DNA of 8,462 bases from Gammaproteobacteria bacterium UBA1119 (lineage in GTDB: Bacteria > Pseudomonadota > Gammaproteobacteria > Pseudomonadales > Azotimanducaceae), in the NCBI GenBank assembly GCA_002313255.1, contig DCBA01000069.1, forward strand, positions 1 to 8,462. Direction: 5' to 3'. The notes below the pieces were generated by a model. It saw only the letters and a list, made by a program, of their open reading frames with translations. It ran no database searches and was not told where the DNA came from. The stretch's first letter is position 1, and each line of letters begins with the position of its first letter. Shown here piece after piece: positions 1 to 6,910 of this stretch. The position numbers were made by a program, and so were the translations under genes.

Positions 1-818
1 AGCGTGTCAATATTGATGGGCGCGACGACGACTTTTTCGCCTGGTCCCGGATCTGCTTGGGCGAGGATGCGACCATCGAAATCCACCACCATGCTGCCAC
101 CGGGCCAACTAAAGGGTGGATAATGCGAGAGGCTTGCACCCTGGTTCGCAGCGACCACGTAGGTCGAGTTTTCCAGCGCTCTCGTTCGATTCACCGAGGT
201 CCACCAATCCATGGGTTGGGCGGTTCCCCATGGATCCATGTATGCCGACACCCGAATGATGACCTCAGCGCCGTTGAATGCAATTTGTCGAATCGTTTCT
301 GGGAATAGCCAGTCGTAACAGATTGCGACACCGATATTTCCAATTTCGGTCTGGGCAACAGGGAACGGTTCTTCGTTGTAGCCCGGGATGTCGTGCGGTG
401 AGGCGTGGACTTCCCATGGGATCCAAGGATTGACCTTCCGGTATTTTGAAATGACGCCGTTCGGGCCAACCAATGCGGTTGTATTAAAGAGATGCTCCGG
501 GTAATTGGGGTCGTGTTCGATGAAGCTACCGGTTTGGATCCAGCAACCGTATTCCTTGGCAAGACGCGTGTATATCTCGGTGTGTTCGTTTGGAACTTCG
601 ACGGCAAGTTTTTCTCGGAGTTCGTCGACGGTTTGGTAGATCGGAGCCGCGTGTGCAAATTCGGGGAAAGCGAGTAACCGCACGTCAAAGAATGGTTCGT
701 ATCCTGTGATCGTGTGCTTCACGAGCTCGGCCATTCGCTCGGTGCGTGTGGCGATTTCATCGCGGCTGGTCGGTGAGGCAAAATCAGTTTGACAGGCGGC
801 GGCGTAATAGAGGTCCAC
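1..818 (-). CDS. Nitrilase/amidase-superfamily carbon-nitrogen hydrolase (C-terminus beyond window edge)
   Basis: This reading frame runs on the minus strand to the window edge without a stop, giving at least 272 residues. It has the full Glu-Lys-Cys triad of the nitrilase superfamily (known chemistry: attack of the Cys on an amide or nitrile C-N bond). Counted from the GTG at 818, these are E53 in LLAFPEFAH, K128 in SKYRKVNPWIPWE and C167 in VAICYDWLFPE. Further family-like blocks are VSAYMDPWG, VVAANQGAS and FSWPGGSMVVDFDGRILAQ near the C-terminus. The KYRKxxPW block recalls the aliphatic amidase/formamidase branch more than true nitrilases, but the substrate cannot be read from the sequence. 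The protein is probably cytoplasmic, with no signal peptide. The start is uncertain: no ATG lies between the upstream in-frame TAA (840-842) and the conserved first strand YYAAACQTDF, so GTG at 818 or CTG at 830 would have to serve. The ribosome binding site is weak. The gene is transcribed away from the TPR gene. Confidence 0.85.
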   Translation of the reverse strand, partial: MDLYYAAACQTDFASPTSRDEIATRTERMAELVKHTITGYEPFFDVRLLAFPEFAHAAPIYQTVDELREKLAVEVPNEHTEIYTRLAKEYGCWIQTGSFIEHDPNYPEHLFNTTALVGPNGVISKYRKVNPWIPWEVHASPHDIPGYNEEPFPVAQTEIGNIGVAICYDWLFPETIRQIAFNGAEVIIRVSAYMDPWGTAQPMDWWTSVNRTRALENSTYVVAANQGASLSHYPPFSWPGGSMVVDFDGRILAQADPGPGEKVVVAPINIDT

Positions 819-1013
819 GAATCGGTCCAGCTTTTGTTGTTACATCGGTATGTAGTCGAGCTAATCGAAAAGTGCAAGCTTATAAACCATGGGTCAAACG
901 GGGCCGGGGTGCTAGTGGAGGCCGGGAGTGTGGCGCTCGGTCTTTTGAGTTCATAATGGACTCAACGGGGCCGATGCCGTCGACTTGGCGTCTGCTCGAT
1001 GTCGGTGGGGCGC

Positions 1014-2615
1014 ATGCGACGTGACTTTATACCGCAGTTGACTGACGACGTTCTGACCGTGGCGTTGAAAACCTCTACGTGGTGTTGCCGCGGGTTCTTA
1101 TGTTTTGCGTCAGGGTTCCTATACGCGGTCGATCTGGAGGGATTGTCGTTGCCGATGGCGGACACGCTACGGGCGGCAAACGACAAGGTCGAACGAGACT
1201 TGAAAACATTGGTGTCTCCAGAATCGCGGTCTACCGCTCGCGGCGGCCTTGGGATGCTTTATCACGCCCAATTTCTTCTGGATGCGGCGGACATTGAGTA
1301 CACCAAGGCTATTGAGGAAGCGTCGCTCCCTCGATGGCGCTACTTGCGAGGCATTGTTCGAATGGATCAGGGCAGTGTGCTCGGCGCGATCGAGGACTTC
1401 ACTGCCGTCGTTCAGCAAGAGCCGAACAACCATCTGGCGTTGTATCGGTTGGGCGTTGTGTTGGCGGTTACCGGCGATCACTTGCAAGCTCGGGCTGCGT
1501 TGTTGCGGGCAGAGTTGCGGGTGCCAACGAGTCCTGCCGTGCTGGCCGCCCTCGCTGACGCCGCGATCGCGGCGAAGAATTGGGAACTTGCCAAAGAATA
1601 TCTTGAACGATCCTGGGCCTTGGAAGAGTCGGGCCAGGTTGCCTACAAGCTCGGGTTGGTATGGGGTCGACTGGGGGATCTGAAAGCATCCAGAAAGTGG
1701 ATTGGGCGACGAAGTCCGGTGGCTCCCACGATCGAAGATCCACTGTTGCTTGACGTAGCAGATCGCAGCATCAGTCCTCGGTTTTTTGTGAAAGCAGCAA
1801 AGTGGGCGTGGGAGCGTGGCGATGTCGATGAAGCGTTGCAAGCGTATCGTTTTGCATCGGATTTGGCGCCGAAGGACGTGATCATTGGATTGGGCTTAGC
1901 TAGCATGTTGGAACGCCTGGGTCGTTTACTCGAAGCGATCGAGGAGGTGCGCAGAATCGTCCGAGAGAATCCAGACGAAGGGGCGGTATGGAGACGACTT
2001 GCAGGTCTACTTCATTCAACCGACGTTTCGGCGGCCTTAGATGCTGCAAAAATGGCGCGGGCAATCGACAACGATGATCCTACTCGCGCGTTGTTGGCGG
2101 CCTTGGCGATGAAAGCTCGATCGTACGAGTTGGCCGGTTCGGTCTACGAAGAGCTGACAACGAGGGATGCAGAAAATGCTTACTACTTCTATTGGTTGGC
2201 CATGGCGCGGCTCGCAGATCGAAATTGCGAAGGCGGACTCGAGAGTATTGCTGAGGCGATCCGTTTGCGATCCAGTTGGGGCGAGGCCCATCTGGTTCAG
2301 ATCCGCGCACATGCGCTGTGCGGTGGTCCATCGGAACGCGTGAAGGCGCGGAGCAAAGCGTCGGCTTTATTGCGGCAACGGCCAGACGCCGATTTGCGCC
2401 TAACCCTCGCATTTACCGAGATGGGTCTAGGAAATGTGGACGAGGCTTTAATGCTTATCGAGGCGGAACTGCCGCATCCTGACGCAGCCATGTTAGGCGC
2501 TGCCCTACGACGAAACATGTTGCCAACTGCACCTTTCGCAGGAGATTCGCAGTGGTGGGAACCCGAGGAAATTAGGAGATCGCTGACTCAGAACGCTGTG
2601 CAGCGGGGAGGATAA
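1014..2615 (+). CDS. Tetratricopeptide-repeat protein with hydrophobic N-terminus
   Basis: The frame encodes 533 residues made almost wholly of helical TPR-like units. Units 1-5 span about residues 76-230, including GAIEDFTAVVQQEPNN and LALYRLGVVLAVTGDHLQAR. A Pro-rich linker at 231-250 (RRSPVAPTIEDP) follows, then units 6-12 at about 256-488, for example DVDEALQAYRFASDLAPKD. TPR arrays are protein-binding scaffolds; no catalytic domain is visible. Residues 18-39 (LKTSTWCCRGFLCF onward to YAVD) are hydrophobic after a Lys and could be a signal peptide or anchor, which suggests export, but this is inference. The start is not settled: ATG at 999 and 1014 and GTG at 1059 are in frame. I chose 1014 because GGTGGGG lies just before it; GTG 1059 would put the hydrophobic stretch at a more usual signal-peptide position. 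The next gene begins 2 bases after the stop, so the two are very probably co-transcribed. Specific function unknown. Confidence 0.85.
   Translation: MRRDFIPQLTDDVLTVALKTSTWCCRGFLCFASGFLYAVDLEGLSLPMADTLRAANDKVERDLKTLVSPESRSTARGGLGMLYHAQFLLDAADIEYTKAIEEASLPRWRYLRGIVRMDQGSVLGAIEDFTAVVQQEPNNHLALYRLGVVLAVTGDHLQARAALLRAELRVPTSPAVLAALADAAIAAKNWELAKEYLERSWALEESGQVAYKLGLVWGRLGDLKASRKWIGRRSPVAPTIEDPLLLDVADRSISPRFFVKAAKWAWERGDVDEALQAYRFASDLAPKDVIIGLGLASMLERLGRLLEAIEEVRRIVRENPDEGAVWRRLAGLLHSTDVSAALDAAKMARAIDNDDPTRALLAALAMKARSYELAGSVYEELTTRDAENAYYFYWLAMARLADRNCEGGLESIAEAIRLRSSWGEAHLVQIRAHALCGGPSERVKARSKASALLRQRPDADLRLTLAFTEMGLGNVDEALMLIEAELPHPDAAMLGAALRRNMLPTAPFAGDSQWWEPEEIRRSLTQNAVQRGG
2607..2611 (+). 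promoter_or_regulatory. Ribosome binding site fixing the GTG start of the exported protein
   Basis: A perfect GGAGG sits inside the last codons of the TPR gene, 6 bases before the GTG at 2618. The ATG at 2616 is followed at once by a stop, and the in-frame ATG at 2627 is 15 bases away, so the GTG is the best start. Confidence 0.7.
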
Positions 2616-2617
2616 AT

Positions 2618-3124
2618 GTGAATAAGATGATCTGTATTGTCGTTTTGTTGAGCTGTATTTCGCTGACTGCAAATGGGGCGAGAGGAACGTTCAAGGAAAC
2701 GGTTCTTGGTGAAGAAAAGGTTGCCAAGGCCGCGAAAGGAATCGAAATAAAAACCAAGGTGACGCTACCGCAGCAAAGGGTTTCGGGCCTTTGCGATGCG
2801 GAACTTTCAATTTCGTACACGCAAATGAACGATAGAGTGCGGATCCGTCGTCAAGTGGCGAACGACGACTGTCCATCATCTGACGGCGTTTATACGCTGC
2901 GCATGCGGACGCTCAGCGAGGATGGCGAAGCCCGTACCCGTACGTTCGAAGAAAGCTGGGTACTTGATAATCAAACAAAGGATAAATCGCAAAAGTTTTA
3001 CAGCATGGATGGCGATGTGCGTTTGATTTGGGCGAGGGTTAAAACCTCGAGGAAAACCAGGTGCGTGTGCAGAATCGCGCGGACTGCAACCGAGGGGCTG
3101 GAAGTCGGCGAAAGCACTGAATGA
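2618..3124 (+). CDS. Small exported protein of unknown family, paired with the TPR gene
   Basis: This 168-residue protein starts at a GTG with a strong Shine-Dalgarno. Residues 1-21 form a short positive start, a hydrophobic core (ICIVVLLSCISL) and a possible signal peptidase I site near TANGA, so the mature protein is probably periplasmic. Cys13 in LLSC faintly resembles a lipobox, but the stretch before it is very short, so a lipoprotein is less likely. The mature part alternates short strand-like segments (AELSISYTQ, GVYTLRMRT, VRLIWARVK), suggesting a small beta-sandwich. It has four Cys (C59, C85, C149, C151, the last two as CVC), which could form disulfides. I recognise no named domain. 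It lies 2 bases after the TPR gene, so the two products probably act together in the envelope (inference). A hairpin-like sequence follows 8 bases after the stop. Confidence 0.8.
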   Translation: MNKMICIVVLLSCISLTANGARGTFKETVLGEEKVAKAAKGIEIKTKVTLPQQRVSGLCDAELSISYTQMNDRVRIRRQVANDDCPSSDGVYTLRMRTLSEDGEARTRTFEESWVLDNQTKDKSQKFYSMDGDVRLIWARVKTSRKTRCVCRIARTATEGLEVGESTE

Positions 3125-3132
3125 AACGGATA

Positions 3133-3158
3133 CTCTTCCCTCGGTCAAACCGGGAGAG
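3133..3158 (+). terminator. Bulged hairpin after the TPR operon, possible weak terminator
   Basis: CTCT (3133-3136), CCC (3138-3140) and GGT (3143-3145) can pair with ACC (3149-3151), GGG (3152-3154) and AGAG (3155-3158) around a CAA loop, with bulged bases. No run of T follows, so a standard intrinsic terminator is not well supported. The right arm GGGAGAG is also the only Shine-Dalgarno-like sequence before the ATG at 3164. Confidence 0.35.
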
Positions 3159-3163
3159 AATAT

Positions 3164-3540
3164 ATGGTTGATGTCACTATCCATACGCGAATATATATGA
3201 GTCAAAGCTAACGCAAAGTATTGATTTATATAGAGATATCGTAGGACTGGAAGTATAATTCACCGACAAAGAACATGGTTATGCGTCGTTTAATGCGGGC
3301 TCGATACGCTTGGGTTTGGCCGACGTGGGTATGTCTCAAGACAACCTTACCGGTCGCCACACCGGCGTTGGGTTTTGTACCGGCGACCTTGAGCAGACGT
3401 ATGCCGAATGGGTTGATCGAGGTGTTGAGTTTTCGATGAAGCCCGATCGCCAGCCGTGGGGAGGTTTTATGGCCATGTTTGCCGATCCGGACGGGAACGT
3501 TTCCTACCTCGATCAGCCAGACGTTGTTCATAGCGGATAA
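3164..3540 (+). pseudogene. Glyoxalase/VOC-superfamily protein, frameshifted and with an internal stop
   Basis: Three pieces together resemble one VOC (glyoxalase/bleomycin-resistance/dioxygenase) domain of about 125 residues. Piece one, from ATG 3164 behind GGGAGAG, reads MVDVTIHTRIYMS and then hits TAA at 3209. Piece two is in another frame from about 3205 and reads KLTQSIDLYRDIVGLEV, the usual first helix of a VOC domain; it is cut by TAA at 3256-3258. Piece three continues in the same frame to 3540, with FTDKEHGYASFNAGSIRLGL, then HTGVGF, a helix LEQTYAEWVDRGVEF, and the typical end MAMFADPDGNVSYLDQ. The junction fits a 2-base insertion or a 1-base loss between about 3197 and 3205. Such proteins bind a metal and act on small molecules; this copy should be inactive unless the C-terminal half starts internally (TTG 3310). 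A sequencing error could explain one lesion but less easily both. Confidence 0.75.
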
Positions 3541-3541
3541 A

Positions 3542-3763
3542 TTGAAGGATTTGGTAGCCTTTTTCGCCGTGGAAGGCATCGATCGGATGTGCGCGATCTA
3601 GCACGAGACATTGGATTTCGTGCAAGAGATTCACTATGGCGAGCCTATCGCTAATAAGAACCACGAGAGATCGTCGCGTCGTCAACACGATTTGTCGGGC
3701 TGGGAGGAGTGGAACAGGGTTATCGGGATAAAGCCGGAGTCTTTTTTCCCGTTTTGGTATTGA
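3542..3763 (+). pseudogene. Apparent remnant of an unrecognised gene with an internal TAG
   Basis: One frame starting two bases after the VOC stop reads as protein-like sequence for 73 codons but contains a single TAG at 3599-3601. Before the stop it reads LKDLVAFFAVEGIDRMCAI; after it come HETLDFVQEIHYGEPIANKN, a charged Ser/Arg-rich stretch, GWEEWNRVIGIKPESFFPFW and Tyr, then TGA. The composition (aromatic, acidic and hydrophobic residues in helix-like spacing) differs from the Arg/Ser/Pro-rich shadow frames nearby. The first codon is TTG in the context TAAATTGAAGG, so the original ATG may also be gone, though TTG can start. I do not recognise the family. Its position suggests it was once co-transcribed with the VOC gene. 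That it was ever a gene is inference; a chance open frame is the alternative. Confidence 0.45.
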
Positions 3764-3789
3764 CACCGCTGTGCCATTTGAAGGACATT
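3760..3789 (+). promoter_or_regulatory. Possible promoter of the transhydrogenase operon
   Basis: A perfect TTGACA (3760-3765) lies 68 bases before the pntAA start. The matching -10 at 18-base spacing is GACATT (3784-3789), which agrees with TATAAT at only three positions, so the assignment rests on the -35 box and location. Confidence 0.25.
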
Positions 3790-3817
3790 CCGTGCGGTTG
3801 CGCCCTCGAAGGTGCAC

Positions 3818-3825
3818 GAGAGGGA
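3818..3825 (+). promoter_or_regulatory. Ribosome binding site of pntAA
   Basis: GAGAGGGA ends 7 bases before the GTG at 3833. It favours that GTG over the in-frame GTG at 3812, which lies upstream of it. Confidence 0.6.
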
Positions 3826-3832
3826 AGCAGCG

Positions 3833-5002
3833 GTGAAGATTGCGGTGCTTCGGGAAAGTCGTCCCTTCGAACGTCGGGTTGCCTTGGTTCCCGAGTCTTG
3901 TCAAAAGTTGATTAAAGCCGGATTCACGGTGGGCGTGGAACCGGGTGCGGGGGCGCGCGCCGGATATTCCGACGACGCCTACCAGGAGTCAGGAGCCACC
4001 GTTGAGTCCTCTGCCGAAGATCTGGTCCGTTCGGCCGAATTTTTATTGACGGTGAACCCTCCTGATAACAACGCCGATAACTCGCGAAGCGTAATAGCGT
4101 GGATAAATGATGGCGCCTACGTGCTGGGTTCCCTCATGCCGCTCAGAAACTTGAGTAACATGGAATCGCTTGCCCATTGTGGCGCAAATGCGTTCTCGAC
4201 CGATGCGATTCCACGAACGACGCGGGCACAATCCATGGACACGTTGTCGTCGATGAATAGCATTGGAGGTTATAAGGGCGTGCTGCTGGCGGCAGCTGAA
4301 TTGGGGAAGTACTTCCCAATGCTGAGCTCAGCTGCGGGAACAGTCTTTCCGGCGAAAGTCTTCGTCATCGGGGCGGCGGTCGCTGGACTGCAAGCATTAG
4401 CGACTGCAAAACGACTTGGCGCTTCGGTTACGGCTACGGACGTTCGTCCAGAAGTGAAAGAACAAATCGAAAGTGTGGGTGGTAAATACGTCGGCATCGA
4501 ACTCAACGAGGATGCTTCCGCTGGCGGTGGTTATGCAAAGGAACTTTCGGCAGAAGACCAGTCGCGTCAACGGGAGATGTTGGTTGACCAAGTCGCGCAA
4601 TCGGACGTTGTGATCACGACGGCTCTGATCGGTGGAGTGTTTGCGCCGACGTTGGTGACCGCTGAAATGGTCGCGTCGATGCGTCCCGGCTCGGTATTAG
4701 TCGATCTTGCCGCCGACGGTGGCGGCAATTGCGAGCTGTCATCGCCCGGAGAAACTGTTGAAGCGTACGGGGTTCGTATACTTGCGCCTCTCAATTTGGC
4801 GTCGACCATGCCCGACCACGCGAGTCTGCTGTTCTCGCGTAATCTGACAAATTTTCTCGAGACTTTTTCGGAGAAGGGCGAGTTTCAGCTTGATCTAGAC
4901 GACGATATTCAAGCGGGTTGTCTCATCACTAGGGGCGGCGAAATCGTTCATGAACGAACACTCGAGGCGGTCACTGAGAATCAAGAGGGCTCTAACCCAT
5001 GA
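3833..5002 (+). CDS. pntAA: Proton-translocating NAD(P) transhydrogenase, soluble alpha-1 subunit (NAD(H)-binding domain I)
   Basis: Domain I of transhydrogenase binds NAD(H) in the cytoplasm and passes hydride to NADP on the PntB domain. The 389-residue length matches a stand-alone alpha-1 subunit. The start VKIAVLRES fits the family opening, and the Shine-Dalgarno supports GTG 3833. Residues 128-139 (RTTRAQSMDTLS) hold the R..RAQSMD..S signature: R128, Q133, D136 and S139 match R127, Q132, D135 and S138 of the Rhodospirillum rubrum domain. A Rossmann nucleotide site lies at about 177-206, with D203 (TATDVRP) at the end of the second strand, the usual NAD-selecting acid. The glycine loop reads GAAVAG (180-185); many relatives have GAGVAG. 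Late blocks MRPGSVLVDLAADGGGN and NLASTMPDHASLLFSRNLTNF are typical. The stop overlaps the next start (ATGA at 4999-5002), so translation is probably coupled. Confidence 0.96.
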   Translation: MKIAVLRESRPFERRVALVPESCQKLIKAGFTVGVEPGAGARAGYSDDAYQESGATVESSAEDLVRSAEFLLTVNPPDNNADNSRSVIAWINDGAYVLGSLMPLRNLSNMESLAHCGANAFSTDAIPRTTRAQSMDTLSSMNSIGGYKGVLLAAAELGKYFPMLSSAAGTVFPAKVFVIGAAVAGLQALATAKRLGASVTATDVRPEVKEQIESVGGKYVGIELNEDASAGGGYAKELSAEDQSRQREMLVDQVAQSDVVITTALIGGVFAPTLVTAEMVASMRPGSVLVDLAADGGGNCELSSPGETVEAYGVRILAPLNLASTMPDHASLLFSRNLTNFLETFSEKGEFQLDLDDDIQAGCLITRGGEIVHERTLEAVTENQEGSNP

Positions 5003-5427
5003 AGGATAGTGGAAAGTATCTACCTCGATCCGTCATCGTCGCGATTTCTACTGTCGTAGCGATTATTGGCGTCGCACTGGCTGCTCACAGCACGACCACA
5101 GCGACTCTGTTGGTGAGTCCAGCGGTAGTACCTTCACACGCCCCGGGAGACGTTGACTACTGGGGCATGGTGTTCGTGTTTTTGTTGTCGACGTTTGTTG
5201 GCTTGGGCGTCATTCGGCGGGTTTCGAGATTGCTGTATACGCCACTGATGTCACTGACCAATGCCATCTCAGCGATCGCGGTGGTTGGTGCGATCCTGGT
5301 GGCCGGTCCCGACTACCCGATTGAAATTCGAGTACTTGGATTAATCGCTCTCTTTGCGTCCGTAACTAACATCGTTAGCGGATTCTTGATTACCGACCGC
5401 ATGCTGAAAATGTTCAAGAAGGATTAA
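4999..5427 (+). CDS. pntAB: NAD(P) transhydrogenase, membrane alpha-2 subunit
   Basis: This 142-residue protein is the small membrane subunit that, with the PntB membrane part, forms the proton channel. Four hydrophobic segments are visible: about 11-29 (SVIVAISTVVAIIGVALAA), 52-71 (YWGMVFVFLLSTFVGLGVI), 82-102 (around SLTNAISAIAVVGAILVAG) and 110-130 (VLGLIALFASVTNIVSGFL). The TPLMSLTNAISAI block is the hallmark of the family. Four segments correspond to the four membrane helices at the C-terminus of the fused E. coli PntA; some stand-alone alpha-2 proteins have only three. The first segment could instead be read as a signal peptide, but the E. coli comparison favours a helix. The ATG lies in the ATGA overlap with pntAA, and the pntB start follows 5 bases after the stop. 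Confidence 0.94.
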   Translation: MKDSGKYLPRSVIVAISTVVAIIGVALAAHSTTTATLLVSPAVVPSHAPGDVDYWGMVFVFLLSTFVGLGVIRRVSRLLYTPLMSLTNAISAIAVVGAILVAGPDYPIEIRVLGLIALFASVTNIVSGFLITDRMLKMFKKD

Positions 5428-5432
5428 CGGCA

Positions 5433-6839
5433 GTGAGTCCTTCTTTCGTAGAACTTTTCTATCTGGTGGCGACCGCGCTGTTCGTTTTTTCGTTGCATTG
5501 GATGAACGATCCGAAGACGGCGCGTCGAGGTGTCATTGCTGGGGCGTCGGCAATGGCGATTGGTATGGCCGCAACATGGTTCCAACCCTTTGTCCAAAAT
5601 CATGGTTGGATGGTGCTTGCGGTACTTGCAGGCATTGCGGTTGGTTGGCCATTGTCTCGAGTTTCGCTCACCGCAGCCCCGCAGCGTACCGCACTATCGC
5701 ACGCCTTCGGCGGTTTAGCCGCCGGCCTTGTGGGTACTGCTAAGTATTTTGCGTGGCTGGGCGACGGTCCGGAGGCGCTGACGACTTTCCGCATGATTGC
5801 GATCATTGCCGAAGTCATTCTCGGGTTCATCACGTTTACAGGAAGCTTGTTCGCGGCCGGTAAATTACAGGAACTCAACTGGGTCCCGCAGCGACCCGTA
5901 ACTTACTTTGGACAGAATATTTTTAACGGGCTGTTATTGCTCGCCGCGATTGGTATGGGCGCGATGCTCGTGAACGATCCCACATCCGAAATAGCCCCGC
6001 TGTTGTTCGGTGGCGTGGTCGTGATCGCTTTGCTGTTCGGTATCTTGCTGATCATCCCGATTGGTGGCGCGGACATGCCGACCGTCATAGCCATTCTAAA
6101 CTCGTACGCGGGACTAGCGGCCGTGGCCATGGGGTTCGTGCTTGAAAACAAACTGTTGATCACAGCGGGCGCGCTGGATGGCGCAAGTGGACTCATCCTA
6201 TCGATCATCATGTGCCGAGCGATGAATCGTTCCTACATGAACGTCTTGTTTGGCGCATTCGGTTCCGTGGCTCCACCCCAGGAGGGTGGCGAACAAGGCG
6301 AATACCGAGCAGATACGATCGAAAGCGCTTCGCAGATCATGGAGCAAGCCAATCAGGTAGTCATCATTCCAGGCTATGGGATGGCGGTGGCGCAGGCACA
6401 ACATAAGGTTCGGGAACTCTATGACCAACTGATGAAGCGTGGAATTGACGTGAAATTCGCGATTCATCCAGTGGCTGGTCGTATGCCTGGGCACATGAAC
6501 GTGCTCTTAGCGGAAGCTGATATTCCATACACCAGTTTACTGGAGATGGATGAAATAAACGGCGAGATGCCGCAATGCGATGTCGCCTTGGTTGTCGGTG
6601 CGAACGACGTCGTGAACCCTGCCGCCCGAAGCGATGAGTCGAGCCCCATTTATGGGATGCCCATCATCGACGCAGATAAAGCCCGAACGATTTTCGCGAT
6701 CAAACGCTCGAAAAACCCCGGCTTCGCCGGTATCGATAACGGCCTTTATTTCAACGAGAAGACCTGGATGCTGTTTGGTGACGCCAAGGTGGTTATCGGC
6801 AATTTAGTGAAAGAGTTAACAGGCGAGAGTGGTCTTTAA
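5433..6839 (+). CDS. pntB: NAD(P) transhydrogenase beta subunit (membrane and NADP(H)-binding domain III)
   Basis: PntB carries most of the membrane helices and the domain that binds NADP(H). The 468-residue length is full. The first 260 or so residues are strongly hydrophobic, with several helices. They include ALSHAFGGLAAGLVG, whose H90 aligns by context with the channel-region E. coli H91, and GGADMPTVIAILNSY followed by GALDGASGLILSIIMCRAMN. Domain III (about 300-468) has the NADP loop GYGMAVAQAQ (G314-Y-G316), HPVAGRMPGHMNVLLAEA, VVGANDVVNPAA with D392, and K424-R425-S426 followed by PGFAG. D392, K424 and R425 sit at the same numbers as functionally important E. coli residues, from memory. 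The start is GTG, 9 bases after AAGAAGGA. With pntAA and pntAB it forms a complete operon producing NADPH at the cost of the proton gradient. Confidence 0.96.
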   Translation: MSPSFVELFYLVATALFVFSLHWMNDPKTARRGVIAGASAMAIGMAATWFQPFVQNHGWMVLAVLAGIAVGWPLSRVSLTAAPQRTALSHAFGGLAAGLVGTAKYFAWLGDGPEALTTFRMIAIIAEVILGFITFTGSLFAAGKLQELNWVPQRPVTYFGQNIFNGLLLLAAIGMGAMLVNDPTSEIAPLLFGGVVVIALLFGILLIIPIGGADMPTVIAILNSYAGLAAVAMGFVLENKLLITAGALDGASGLILSIIMCRAMNRSYMNVLFGAFGSVAPPQEGGEQGEYRADTIESASQIMEQANQVVIIPGYGMAVAQAQHKVRELYDQLMKRGIDVKFAIHPVAGRMPGHMNVLLAEADIPYTSLLEMDEINGEMPQCDVALVVGANDVVNPAARSDESSPIYGMPIIDADKARTIFAIKRSKNPGFAGIDNGLYFNEKTWMLFGDAKVVIGNLVKELTGESGL

Positions 6840-6855
6840 ACGCTTATGTCATTTG

Positions 6856-6910
6856 GGTCGATCTGCCCAGAGACTTCGGCCTGGACCGTGAACTATTTCT
6901 TTGATCGACC
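6856..6910. repeat. 8-base perfect inverted repeat after pntB
   Basis: GGTCGATC (6856-6863) and GATCGACC (6903-6910) are exact inverted copies separated by 39 bases, starting 16 bases after the pntB stop. The long spacer and the lack of a T-run argue against an ordinary terminator. The right arm overlaps the 3' end of the minus-strand ORF at 6893-7078. It could be a loose hairpin between convergent genes, an operator, or chance. Confidence 0.35.

Noticed and set aside
191..688. 165-codon minus-strand open frame rich in Arg, Ser and Thr
   Set aside because: It lies in another frame of the nitrilase gene, whose own frame has the full catalytic triad; this one has no domain features.
843..893. 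Peptide MVYKLALFD then TAG then LDYIPM then TAA, faintly like the N-terminus of a HAD phosphatase
   Set aside because: Too short, with two stops and no further HAD motifs; the resemblance is most likely chance.
3812..3832. Upstream in-frame GTG as the pntAA start
   Set aside because: It precedes the Shine-Dalgarno and adds seven residues before the family's usual first strand.
3709..3915. 68-codon plus-strand open frame
   Set aside because: It runs into the pntAA start region in a different frame and has Gly/Ser/Cys-rich shadow composition.
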